Below, piece by piece: positions 45,881 through 54,405 of a DNA stretch of 64,000 nt (positions within the stretch are counted from its first letter, which is position 1; each line of letters starts with the position of its first letter). A program made the translations under genes and the position numbers. The stretch is from Gammaproteobacteria bacterium. Lineage in GTDB: Bacteria; Pseudomonadota; Gammaproteobacteria; Arenicellales; JAJDZL01. The notes below the pieces were generated by a model, which was not told the DNA's origin, searched no databases, and saw only the letters and a list, made by a program, of their open reading frames with translations. Location of the stretch: positions 31,472 through 95,471 of the forward strand of contig JAJEHQ010000030.1 of NCBI GenBank assembly GCA_022823625.1. Reading direction: 5' to 3'.

Positions 45881-47419
45881 GTGACTCGTCGTCAGTCTAG
45901 ATCGAGGATGCGTAGACAGGCAAACCAAAGCCAGTCACTAGTGCAAAGACCATTTAAGGAGGTACGAAATCCCTACCCGCCAATGGAATTAATTTCCGCT
46001 GATCAAGTCGAGTCAATTCATGATGCGAGTTTAAAAATATTGCGCGATATTGGAATTCGTATTGAAAGCAAAACAGCGTTGAAGTTGTTAAAGGATGTAC
46101 GTGCAGACGTTGACTTGGATAGTCAGTATGTTCGCTTCGATCCCGACCTAATAAACGAGTTGGTTTCGGGTCTGCCAGAAGAATTTACCATTCACGCGCG
46201 AAATCCAGCAAAAACGGTAACAATGGGTAAGAACTCAATAGTGTTCGCAACGGTATGTGGGCCCTCGTTTGTAACCGATATTGATCGTGGACGACGGGCT
46301 GGCACTAAGGCAGATATGGAAGACTTTGTGAAACTGTCTGGTTCGTTAAATGCGTTTCATCACGAAGGAGGTGGCGGATTGGAACCATTGGATCTTCCGC
46401 CTGATACTCGCCATCTGGACATGATGTATGCCCAAATTACTCTGACTGACAAGGCTTGGCAGCCAAACTGGATGAATACTGGTAAAAGGGCTCGGGATTG
46501 TATCGAAATGGCCAAAATTGCGCGACAGACTGATGATGAAGGCATTAGACAACGACCGGCAATTGTCGGTGGTGTGAATACGAATTCTCCACTGCTGTTC
46601 GATGAAGGTCAAGCAGATGGTATGCGAGAATTTGCTTTGGCAGGTCAGCCTGTTCATGTAACACCTTTTACACTTGCTGGGGCTATGGCTCCAGCAACAG
46701 TCGCGGGTGCGGTTACACTGCAAAATGCTGAAGCCCTGGGCTGCATTGCACTGACCCAAGCCGCAGCACCAGGCGCACCGACGTTTTACGGACACTTCAC
46801 TTCCAATGTTGATATGAGAAGTGGTTCGCCAGCATTTGGTACACCGGAGTATGCTCAATCCGTAATCATGTCGGGTCAACTGGCGCGCCGTTATAGGCTA
46901 CCGTATCGCTCCTCTAGCACGACTGCTTCAGCGTGTGTAGACTTACAGGCAACCTACGAGAGCGATATATCGATATACGCCTGTATTCAGGCGCATGTCA
47001 ACAATGTTATGCATGCGGGCGGTTGGTTGGAAGGCGGATTGACCTGTTCATTTGAGAAGTTGATTCTGGATGCTGAACTTCTTCAGCTTCAGTCCGCATT
47101 TTTAGATCCGGTGATCGTCAATGAAGACGCTATCGGACTTGAAGCAATTGCAGAAGTTGGATCCGGAGGCCACTTTTTTGGTGCAACGCATACGCTTGAG
47201 CGATATCAGAACGCATTTTATGAGCCGATACTATCGGACTGGCGCAACTATGAAACCTGGCGTGATGATGGCAGCCGAACTGCGCTGGATCGGGCAAATG
47301 GAATTTGGAAGCAACTTTTACGCGAGTATGAAAAACCACCTATTGATCCCACAGTTGAAGAAGAACTGCAGTCCTATATGGCAAAACGCAAAGAAGAAAT
47401 CAAAGCCAAAGGAAGTTAG
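45881..47419 (+). CDS. MttB-family methyltransferase (non-pyrrolysine)
   Basis: This complete 512-residue COG5598 protein is homologous along its length to the partial gene at the window start and to the one at 52895. It shares NTNSPLLFDEGQADGMREFA, HVTPFTLAGAMAPATVAGA, FYGHFTSNVDMRSGSPAFGT and GSGGHFFGATHTLERY. There is no in-frame stop, so the amber pyrrolysine of true trimethylamine methyltransferase is absent. Likely reaction is methyl transfer from a methylated amine to a corrinoid protein. It starts with GTG 45881 and shares a basic MTRR N-terminus with the 52895 paralogue. The next gene begins 3 bp after its stop. Confidence 0.92.
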   Translation: MTRRQSRSRMRRQANQSQSLVQRPFKEVRNPYPPMELISADQVESIHDASLKILRDIGIRIESKTALKLLKDVRADVDLDSQYVRFDPDLINELVSGLPEEFTIHARNPAKTVTMGKNSIVFATVCGPSFVTDIDRGRRAGTKADMEDFVKLSGSLNAFHHEGGGGLEPLDLPPDTRHLDMMYAQITLTDKAWQPNWMNTGKRARDCIEMAKIARQTDDEGIRQRPAIVGGVNTNSPLLFDEGQADGMREFALAGQPVHVTPFTLAGAMAPATVAGAVTLQNAEALGCIALTQAAAPGAPTFYGHFTSNVDMRSGSPAFGTPEYAQSVIMSGQLARRYRLPYRSSSTTASACVDLQATYESDISIYACIQAHVNNVMHAGGWLEGGLTCSFEKLILDAELLQLQSAFLDPVIVNEDAIGLEAIAEVGSGGHFFGATHTLERYQNAFYEPILSDWRNYETWRDDGSRTALDRANGIWKQLLREYEKPPIDPTVEEELQSYMAKRKEEIKAKGS

Positions 47420-47422
47420 CTT

Positions 47423-48538
47423 GTGAACTACGCTACACAGATGACAAACGAAATCAATTACTCGACTTCAGAAGATCTGGCTACCGGTATTGACAATCTG
47501 CTTCTACGCTGCGTTCGTGCCAAGTCTGGTGAAAAACTGCTGCTCGTCGGTGAAGTCGGGAAAGGTACCTATTACGAGAGCGATTTATGCCTGCTAGTCA
47601 AGGAAGAGGCACTAAAGCAGGGTATTAATGCCAGTGTTTTGTACGCTGAACCCGTAGTCGATGCAGCAAGTGTCTCAGATCAGGTTCGTGAACAAATGTC
47701 GTCCTCAGATGCAGTTGTATTTTTCTCTAGACTGGGTGATCAGACCCGATTTCTACCGTCACCCGGTAATGGAAAGAAGGTGATGTGCTATACGCTCACC
47801 AAAGCCCATCTTCGGTCTCCCTTTGCGACAGTTGATCATCAAAAAATGACACAAATGCTACAGATGCTGGAAACGTCAATTCGTTCTGCTTCAAACTATC
47901 AGATTGAAACATCTGACGGCACAAACCTGACCGGAGAAATTATCGCGGATGGTAGCAGGGAGACAAGCACCGCGTTTCACGTTGAACTTTTTCCTGTCAT
48001 GATTTTCGAGCCAATTAACTGTTTCAACCTTACCGGGAGTTTGATTGTTTCAAAGTTCATAACATCAACTTCCACACGGGCCTATGATGACAGTGTGCTG
48101 ATGATTGAAACACCTGTCAACGCTCGTGTTGAAAACTCCGTCATTACGTCGATTGATGGTGATCGCCAAACGGTTCATAAAATCGTTGAGCAACTTGAGC
48201 GTGCTGCTCGGCTTAGCGGTGGTGATCCTTATGTGATGCATTCCTGGCATACTGGAATTAATCCTGGAACATTTTTTGAAGGCAACCCTTTTGATAATTT
48301 AGAGTATTGGGGTACTGTCGCGTACGGTTCCCCTCGATATACACACGTCCACGCAACTGGACTCGAGCCCGGTGATGTTGCCTATCATCTTATGGATGCA
48401 ACGATCAAGTTCGATGATGAAATATTCTGGGAAAACGGACGATTTTTATTTCTGGAAAGACCCGAAGTATCCGCTCTTTTTACACCAGAAGAGCGTAAAG
48501 TCTTGAATGCGCGCCATCAACTCGATATAGGAATGTAG
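47423..48538 (+). CDS. M29 aminopeptidase/NicX-like metalloprotein
   Basis: The 371-residue protein resembles the M29 (aminopeptidase T) fold shared by 2,5-dihydroxypyridine dioxygenase NicX. The C-terminal HTGINPGTFFEGNPFDNLEYW, YTHVHATG and KFDDEIFWENG stretches would carry the metal-binding residues. An N-terminal EKLLLVGEVGKGTYYESDL segment fits the family's first domain. It begins at GTG 47423 with GGAAG 8 bp upstream, only 3 bp after mttB, so it is cotranslated with the methyltransferase. Peptidase versus ring-cleaving oxygenase activity cannot be decided. Confidence 0.68.
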   Translation: MNYATQMTNEINYSTSEDLATGIDNLLLRCVRAKSGEKLLLVGEVGKGTYYESDLCLLVKEEALKQGINASVLYAEPVVDAASVSDQVREQMSSSDAVVFFSRLGDQTRFLPSPGNGKKVMCYTLTKAHLRSPFATVDHQKMTQMLQMLETSIRSASNYQIETSDGTNLTGEIIADGSRETSTAFHVELFPVMIFEPINCFNLTGSLIVSKFITSTSTRAYDDSVLMIETPVNARVENSVITSIDGDRQTVHKIVEQLERAARLSGGDPYVMHSWHTGINPGTFFEGNPFDNLEYWGTVAYGSPRYTHVHATGLEPGDVAYHLMDATIKFDDEIFWENGRFLFLERPEVSALFTPEERKVLNARHQLDIGM

Positions 48539-48711
48539 AAAACGAAACGTCAATGTTTTCACGATGTGATTATTCGTATAAACAATAACTTGCATAATCT
48601 GCTTTGGAGATTTCAAAAGCAAAATGCAAACTATTTGACAATCAATCAGACACAGATTACCGATTGATCACAGATCAATTTTGAGAACACATCACTCTGG
48701 AGTATTTTGTC

Positions 48712-49311
48712 ATGCTTAAAGGTCAGCCGCCTTGCTGGATAGATACCATCAATTACGAAAACGCCAGCACCGAATTGAAGGAGATGTACAGTCAACTGAG
48801 TTCTGTTCACAACAAAATTCACAATCTCTACCTTGCATTTTCCTTGCAACCCAAACCACTGATGGCGGCTGATCAGCACTATCGGGATGTTTTACACAAC
48901 GAAGCAAATCATTCTTCCCTGTGGTTTCTGGAATTACTGGCGACGCAGGTCGCAATAATTGCTGACTGTCTCTATGCGTCTACCCATCATGGTGCAAACT
49001 TCAAGCACTTACTCGGCGATGAAGACCTTGGTGAGAAGATGCTACAGGCAGTTAGAGAAGACGACTTTGACGACAACCCAATATTTGATTCGAAACAGGC
49101 TTCTCTGCTCAAATTCGGGGCTAAGCTTGCCCGTACTCCGGAAAGCATGACAGAAGATGATATCGATGCCATTCGACAGGCTGGGGCATCAGATACTGAA
49201 ATTCTTGAAGCTGTTCAGGCGACTGCCTGTTTTGCTTACTGGGTGCGTTTCATCAATGCACTCGGCATCAATCTGGGTGAAGAACGAGTTGGGATGTACA
49301 AACAAAAATAG
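48712..49311 (+). CDS. AhpD-like/carboxymuconolactone decarboxylase-family protein
   Basis: A 199-residue all-helical protein of the AhpD-like peroxidase-related family. The active-site helix reads IADCLYASTHHGANF; the family usually has CxxC followed by His, but the second Cys is Ala here, so the disulfide redox mechanism is lost or altered. Other family features are the N-terminal INYENASTELKEMYSQL and the C-terminal FAYWVRFINALGINLGEE. GGAG lies 9 bp before the ATG. It ends the MttB cluster and converges on the ABC transporter operon with 22 bp between stops. Confidence 0.78.
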   Translation: MLKGQPPCWIDTINYENASTELKEMYSQLSSVHNKIHNLYLAFSLQPKPLMAADQHYRDVLHNEANHSSLWFLELLATQVAIIADCLYASTHHGANFKHLLGDEDLGEKMLQAVREDDFDDNPIFDSKQASLLKFGAKLARTPESMTEDDIDAIRQAGASDTEILEAVQATACFAYWVRFINALGINLGEERVGMYKQK

Positions 49312-49333
49312 TCACTGTGCTGCTATTGAACGC

Positions 49334-50992
49334 TCAGTTGCCTGCTGACCGCATACCTTTCCCACTCGCGCGTTCAGCCATAATGCGGTCCATCCAGTCT
49401 GGATTCATTTCGGGGACTGAAGATAGCAGAAGCTCCGTGTATTCATGGTGAGGCGGTTGGAGGACTACGCCCTTTTCACCCTGTTCAACAATGCGTCCCT
49501 GAAGCATGACGATCACTCTGTCGGCAATAGCACGAACGGTTGCAAGATCATGAGTAATGAACATGTAAGCGAGGTTGAGTTCCTGTTGCAGTCGATCGAG
49601 CAGTCGAAGTATCCCTTCCGCCACAAGTTGATCCAAAGCAGAGGTGATTTCATCACAAATTATGAACTTCGGGTCAGCTGCCAAAGCTCTGGCAATACAG
49701 ATTCTTTGCTTCTGCCCGCCAGATAGTTCCGCTGGATATCGGTCGAGATAAAGTTTCGGGTCCATTTCAATCATGTCCATCAGTTCATTGAGCCTACGGT
49801 GTTTTTCATCTCCTTCCATACCCAAATAAAAACTTAATGGTCGTCCGACAATTTTGCGAATTTTGTGTCTCGGATTGATAGCCGTGTCTGCCATCTGGTA
49901 AATCATTTGAGCGGACTTCAGCTGCTCTTTGGTGCGGTCATGATAGTCGGAGGGCAACAGTTCGCCATCAAGCATGATTGAGCCTTCAAGAGGCGGCAAC
50001 AATCCGGTAATGACACGAGCTGCGGTACTTTTACCACTACCCGATTCTCCCACAATTGCAACCGTTTCTCGAGGATGTACTTCGAAATCCACATCGTACA
50101 ACACAGGCTCCTTTGTTTTGGGGTACTGTGCAGTTACATGGTTTACCTTGACAATGGGTTCAGACTCCCTACTACCTGCAACAGTAGTCTTTTTGAAAGT
50201 TCTGACTGCCCACAGAGACTTGGTATAGTCTTCCTTGGGGTCATCTAGCATCCTACGTGTTTCAGCTTCTTCGACAAGGTCCCCATAGCGCAAAACAATA
50301 ATATTGTCAGCCATTTGCGCAACAACTGCCAAATCGTGGGAGATGTAGATAGCTGCGGTATTGAATAGTTCAACAATATCTCGAATTGTAGCCAATACTT
50401 CAATTTGAGTGGTTACGTCGAGTGCTGTGGTGGGTTCATCAAAAATGATCAGGTCCGGACGACAGGACAGCGCCATCGCAGTCATGGCTCGCTGCAATTG
50501 TCCTCCAGAAACCTGATGCGGGTACCTGAACCCAATCGTATCAGGTTCCGGCATTTTGATTTTTGAGTAAAGATCCTTGGCATCTGCATAGGCCTCTTCA
50601 CGGCTGCCAACACCATGCTGGACAACAGACTCGCTAAACTGATCAATTATTTTGTGCGCTGGGTTAAATGCGGCGGCAGCGCTTTGTGCAACATAGGCGA
50701 TTCGTGCACCGCGCAAACGTCGTTTTTCTTCTTCGGAGGCGGAGGTCAGTTCCAAGCCGTCAAATACAACACTGCTGCCGGGTTTAAATCTGCATCCTGC
50801 TTTGCAGAATCCCATGGCAGCAATTCCTATGGTGGATTTGCCGGCACCGGATTCACCAATCAATCCTAAAATTTCACCGCGCTTCAAATTCAGATCAATT
50901 CCATTGACAATATCGTGCCAGCGTCGATCGCTGAAACCTTCGATCTTCACATTCTTCATTTCCAGCAGATATTCAGCTGAATTAGACTTCAT
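49334..50992 (-). CDS. Peptide-type ABC transporter, fused double ATPase
   Basis: The 552-residue protein carries two nucleotide-binding domains of the DppD and DppF type. Walker A motifs are GESGAGKS (46-53) and GESGSGKS (second half), signatures are VSGGQLQR and LSGGQKQR, and Walker B sites are LIIFDEPTTALD and FIICDEITSALD. Each half ends in an oligopeptide-binding-transporter C-terminal motif. It powers import through the two permeases encoded upstream. Its start overlaps the DppC-like gene by 11 bp. Confidence 0.93.
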   Translation of the reverse strand: MKSNSAEYLLEMKNVKIEGFSDRRWHDIVNGIDLNLKRGEILGLIGESGAGKSTIGIAAMGFCKAGCRFKPGSSVVFDGLELTSASEEEKRRLRGARIAYVAQSAAAAFNPAHKIIDQFSESVVQHGVGSREEAYADAKDLYSKIKMPEPDTIGFRYPHQVSGGQLQRAMTAMALSCRPDLIIFDEPTTALDVTTQIEVLATIRDIVELFNTAAIYISHDLAVVAQMADNIIVLRYGDLVEEAETRRMLDDPKEDYTKSLWAVRTFKKTTVAGSRESEPIVKVNHVTAQYPKTKEPVLYDVDFEVHPRETVAIVGESGSGKSTAARVITGLLPPLEGSIMLDGELLPSDYHDRTKEQLKSAQMIYQMADTAINPRHKIRKIVGRPLSFYLGMEGDEKHRRLNELMDMIEMDPKLYLDRYPAELSGGQKQRICIARALAADPKFIICDEITSALDQLVAEGILRLLDRLQQELNLAYMFITHDLATVRAIADRVIVMLQGRIVEQGEKGVVLQPPHHEYTELLLSSVPEMNPDWMDRIMAERASGKGMRSAGN

Positions 50993-51854
50993 CTTTTAGA
51001 CCTGAAGTTTTGTGTAAGAACCAGTCAATCACAAAATTGACGGCGACTGTCAATAATGCAATGGCTGCCGCGGGAATGAGTGGGGTATAGTCATCAAACG
51101 TAATCAAAACCGCAGTCTGTCGAACCATTGACCCCCAGTCAGCAATTGGAGGTTGTATGCCAATTCCGAGAAAACTCAAAGCACTTATGGTCAGGAATAC
51201 GAAACAAAAACGAAGTCCGAATTCTGCCGCAAGCGGTGCAGATATATTTGGCAGAATTTCTGAGATTGTCAGCCAGGTCAGCTTTTCTCCGCGCAGTCTC
51301 GCCGCTTCGATGTAATCCATCACGACGACGTTCAGACTCACGGCCCTCGCTATCCTAAATATCCGAGTCGCGTCAATGACACTCATGATGATAATAAGGT
51401 TGATGATCGAGGTACCAAAAATGGAAAGGAGCATCATGGCAAAAATGAGAGCAGGTATTGCCATGAACACGTCGACGATACGGCTCAGTAACTGATCAAG
51501 CCATCCACCAAGCACAGCCGCCAGTATTCCCAGCACTCCGCCCAGTATGAAGGCAAGAAAAGTGGTTAGCAAGGCAATACCAACGGTATTTCGCGCACCA
51601 TACAGAATTCGGGTCAGCATATCCCGGCCCAGGTGATCCGTTCCGAGCAGGAATTGTTCGTCCCACGGTTGGAACTTTCTTCCGACAATCTCGGATTCTC
51701 CGAAAGGAGCAACCCAAGGTGCAAATAATGCAACAAAGACATAGATTGCAATCACCAGCAATCCAAATTTGGCGCTCAACGGTGCATCGTAAATTTCAAG
51801 AAGAGCACGAGTCAAGTGTGCGCGATAGGAAGGTTTCTGTACTTGTACGTTCAA
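50982..51854 (-). CDS. ABC transporter permease, DppC type
   Basis: A 290-residue inner-membrane permease of the DppC/OppC family. It has an N-terminal helix (LLVIAIYVFVALFAPWVAPFG), the LGTDHLGRDMLTRILYGARNT motif, and the EAA loop EAARLRGEKLTWLTISEILPN that contacts the ATPase. Six membrane segments are expected. It lies 12 bp after the DppB-like gene. Confidence 0.93.
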   Translation of the reverse strand: MNVQVQKPSYRAHLTRALLEIYDAPLSAKFGLLVIAIYVFVALFAPWVAPFGESEIVGRKFQPWDEQFLLGTDHLGRDMLTRILYGARNTVGIALLTTFLAFILGGVLGILAAVLGGWLDQLLSRIVDVFMAIPALIFAMMLLSIFGTSIINLIIIMSVIDATRIFRIARAVSLNVVVMDYIEAARLRGEKLTWLTISEILPNISAPLAAEFGLRFCFVFLTISALSFLGIGIQPPIADWGSMVRQTAVLITFDDYTPLIPAAAIALLTVAVNFVIDWFLHKTSGLKDEV

Positions 51855-51866
51855 ACCAGATTCTTC

Positions 51867-52823
51867 CTATTTGGGATGTAACAACCGAGGATTTGTCAAT
51901 ATTGACAGAATGTCAGCGATTAGATTGAGGATCACATATGTCGCTGCGAATATCAGACAGCAGGCCTGCACCACTGGCATGTCACGACGTTGCACCGCAT
52001 CCACCAGATACTGGCCAAGTCCGGGATATACAAAAACGACTTCTACCACAATGACGCCAACAATCAGGTAAGCGAGATTGATTACCACCACATTTACGAT
52101 GGGTGCCCAGGCATTGGGCAATGCGTGGTGAACAATGATTCGAAATCTCTTCATCCCCTTGAGTGCAGCCATTTCTATGTAGGCATTGGCCAGCAGGTTA
52201 ATGATCGCTGCACGGGTCATACGCATCATATGAGCCATAGAAACCAGCGTGAGCACAAGTGCAGGCAACAGAGTTTTTTCGAGGTGTTCGGTAAATGTGG
52301 TATCTAGTCTGACGTTGGATAGACTTGGCAGCCAACCAGCTTTCACAGAGATCAGGAGCAGCAGGATGTAGGCAACAAAGAATTCGGGTGTCGAGATTGA
52401 GGAAAGTGTCACGACATTGACTGTTCGGTCATAGAGACTGTTTCGGTAGAGAGCCGCGAGAATTCCACAAAATAATGCGAGGGGTACTGCGATGCTTGCC
52501 GCGAACAGTGCTAGAAAAATTGTGTTATAGACCCTGGTTCCAAGCACCTCGTTAATTTCTCGACCATTTCCAATTGACGTACCAAAGTCTCCCTGCAGAA
52601 TACCACCAAGCCAATCCAGGTAGCGAATGTGTGGCGGTAAGTCAAGTCCTAACTGTCTTCTTAAGGCTGCTACCGTCTCTGGTGTGGCTGCCTGACCGAG
52701 AATCGCTTCTGCTGCATCACCAGGCAGCATTGATACCGCCAGAAAAATAATCAGCGAAATGGCAAACAGAGTAAGCAAACCCAACAGGATTCGCTGTGCC
52801 AGCATTTTTAGAATGTGAGTCAA
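51867..52823 (-). CDS. ABC transporter permease, DppB type
   Basis: A 318-residue permease of the DppB/OppB family. The N-terminal ILLGLLTLFAISLIIFLAVSMLPGD helix and the LPPHIRYLDWLGGILQGDFGTS segment are typical, as is the EAA loop YIEMAALKGMKRFRIIVHHALPN. It forms the translocation pore with the DppC-like protein. The gene follows the mttB at 52895 after 71 bp on the same strand. Confidence 0.93.
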   Translation of the reverse strand: MTHILKMLAQRILLGLLTLFAISLIIFLAVSMLPGDAAEAILGQAATPETVAALRRQLGLDLPPHIRYLDWLGGILQGDFGTSIGNGREINEVLGTRVYNTIFLALFAASIAVPLALFCGILAALYRNSLYDRTVNVVTLSSISTPEFFVAYILLLLISVKAGWLPSLSNVRLDTTFTEHLEKTLLPALVLTLVSMAHMMRMTRAAIINLLANAYIEMAALKGMKRFRIIVHHALPNAWAPIVNVVVINLAYLIVGVIVVEVVFVYPGLGQYLVDAVQRRDMPVVQACCLIFAATYVILNLIADILSILTNPRLLHPK

Positions 52824-52894
52824 GTACGGTTGTCTGGCAAAAATTACTCTAACAACAATTGCAAGAGTTTATTCGAAATAGAATTGAAGTGATT

Positions 52895-54334
52895 TTAGCC
52901 GAGTAGTTCAGCCATACGCTGACGAATTCTCTGCTGCATGTCTTGAGCACCTGCTTCCAGCCAGGCGTCGGCATCAGACCGCTCGCACAGATTCGGATAC
53001 CAATTTTCTGTCAGAAATCGATCCTGAGTGTGCGGGTCAGTTAGAAATTCATTCGTCGGTGCGGAACGTTCGATGACCTCCACTGCCAGAGTGTCCGCAT
53101 CGACTGCAAGGCCGTGTGCCATTTTTGAAGACCAGCCAATCAATTCATCACACAAAGTCAACATTTCCAACGACCCGGTACGACCGCCCGACAGAAATCC
53201 CAGATTATGTACAAGAGGAGTTTTCGCCATCGCAGCGATAGCCAGATTTGCACCAGCTTCTGCCGCGGCCTGCGCATCAAACTGGTGAGAATCGGAACAG
53301 CCTGCCCCAATCCAGGAAGGAATTCCAATCGAACGAAAGTAATCACTGGCACCTAGTCCAGTCAGCATGTATTCGGGTGAACCATAGGCGAGGTTCGCCT
53401 GCCTCATATCCATAGGCAGGACTGCCGACCCGCTGATCACTGGAGCGCCTGGTTCGGTCAGTTGATGAATAACGATCCCGGAAATGGCCTCGGCAGATGA
53501 TTGAGCGATTGCGCCGGCCATAGAAATCGGGCTGGACATTCCGGGAAAGGTGGCGGGATAGCACACCAATGGCACCCGCCAGCGTGCGCAGTTGACGATT
53601 CTCGCACAAAGTTCATCCGGAAGTCTCAGTGGCGAAATTGGTCCCATCAATTCCAGGGAAACCGGCTTGTCTGCAAGTTGGTTCCAGCCACCGACCCTTT
53701 CAGCAATGGCTTTCATCATCCGCAATTGAATTTCATCATCATGTGCTAGAAGCGCAGCGGGTTTGCTGCAGTGATCGTACATGGCCTTAGTAGTTTCAAC
53801 AACTTCATCTTCTGGTGGTATTTCACTGGGGTATCCCAGTGAACACACCATGTCAATGTTTGGAAGCTGTTCACACAACCTTGCGGTTTCGCGGATGTCC
53901 TCAAGGCTGCATGGTCTTAGTTCGCCAGTTCTGAAATCAAGAATGCGCACACAGTTATGTCCGGGACAGTAACTGGACACTTGGCTGCTCGTATCAACTT
54001 TAACATTGCCGTCTCTGTCGTAGAGTAATACACTGCGTGGCACCGTCGAAATCGCTTTTTCAACCAGGTCTGGTGGCAGGCGAATGTAGTCGTTGTCGCT
54101 TTCGATGCATCCATGATCGCGAATTAGACTGTTACGGATGGCTCGATGTTCGACAACGATTCCAACATTCCAGAGTATCGCCTTGACAGCGTCGTGGATC
54201 AGTCTGGAGTCTTTAGAATCAGCCAATTCCAACGATAACTTTTGGATCTGCTTGGTGTGCTGACGCCGAGCATCAACTTGTCGTTGTGCCTTTTGTTCTC
54301 GAGAAATTGACCGTTTGGAGCTACGTCTAGTCAT
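52895..54334 (-). CDS. MttB-family methyltransferase within ABC importer operon
   Basis: The third MttB homologue in the window (479 residues). Motifs include YCPGHNCVRILDFRTGELRP, SLELMGPISPLRLPDELCAR, YPATFPGMSSPISMAGAIAQ and YFRSIGIPSWIGAGCSDSH. It is more divergent than the other two and keeps no amber codon. I chose ATG 54334, which gives the MTRRSS N-terminus also seen in the 45881 paralogue. The longer frame from TTG 54373 would translate the terminator hairpin just upstream. Encoded between a binding-protein gene and the permeases, it suggests that the imported compound is a methylated amine demethylated by this enzyme (inferred). Confidence 0.9.
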   Translation of the reverse strand: MTRRSSKRSISREQKAQRQVDARRQHTKQIQKLSLELADSKDSRLIHDAVKAILWNVGIVVEHRAIRNSLIRDHGCIESDNDYIRLPPDLVEKAISTVPRSVLLYDRDGNVKVDTSSQVSSYCPGHNCVRILDFRTGELRPCSLEDIRETARLCEQLPNIDMVCSLGYPSEIPPEDEVVETTKAMYDHCSKPAALLAHDDEIQLRMMKAIAERVGGWNQLADKPVSLELMGPISPLRLPDELCARIVNCARWRVPLVCYPATFPGMSSPISMAGAIAQSSAEAISGIVIHQLTEPGAPVISGSAVLPMDMRQANLAYGSPEYMLTGLGASDYFRSIGIPSWIGAGCSDSHQFDAQAAAEAGANLAIAAMAKTPLVHNLGFLSGGRTGSLEMLTLCDELIGWSSKMAHGLAVDADTLAVEVIERSAPTNEFLTDPHTQDRFLTENWYPNLCERSDADAWLEAGAQDMQQRIRQRMAELLG

Positions 54335-54370
54335 AAAAAAAATTCGGCGAAACGCGAATTTCGCCGAATT
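54335..54370 (-). terminator. Intrinsic terminator abutting the mttB start codon
   Basis: A perfect 12-bp inverted repeat (AATTCGGCGAAA/TTTCGCCGAATT, 6-nt loop) lies at 54341-54370. On the minus strand it is followed by eight T residues and then directly by the mttB ATG. It would terminate most transcripts of the binding-protein gene and leave no room for a Shine-Dalgarno before mttB. Confidence 0.85.
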
Positions 54371-54405
54371 CAATAGTCAGTGTTAAACGGAAAACAAGGC
54401 TTCCA

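Noticed and set aside
45881..47419. Pyrrolysine-containing trimethylamine methyltransferase
   Set aside because: No in-frame amber codon is present in any of the three MttB homologues, so they belong to the non-pyrrolysine branch.
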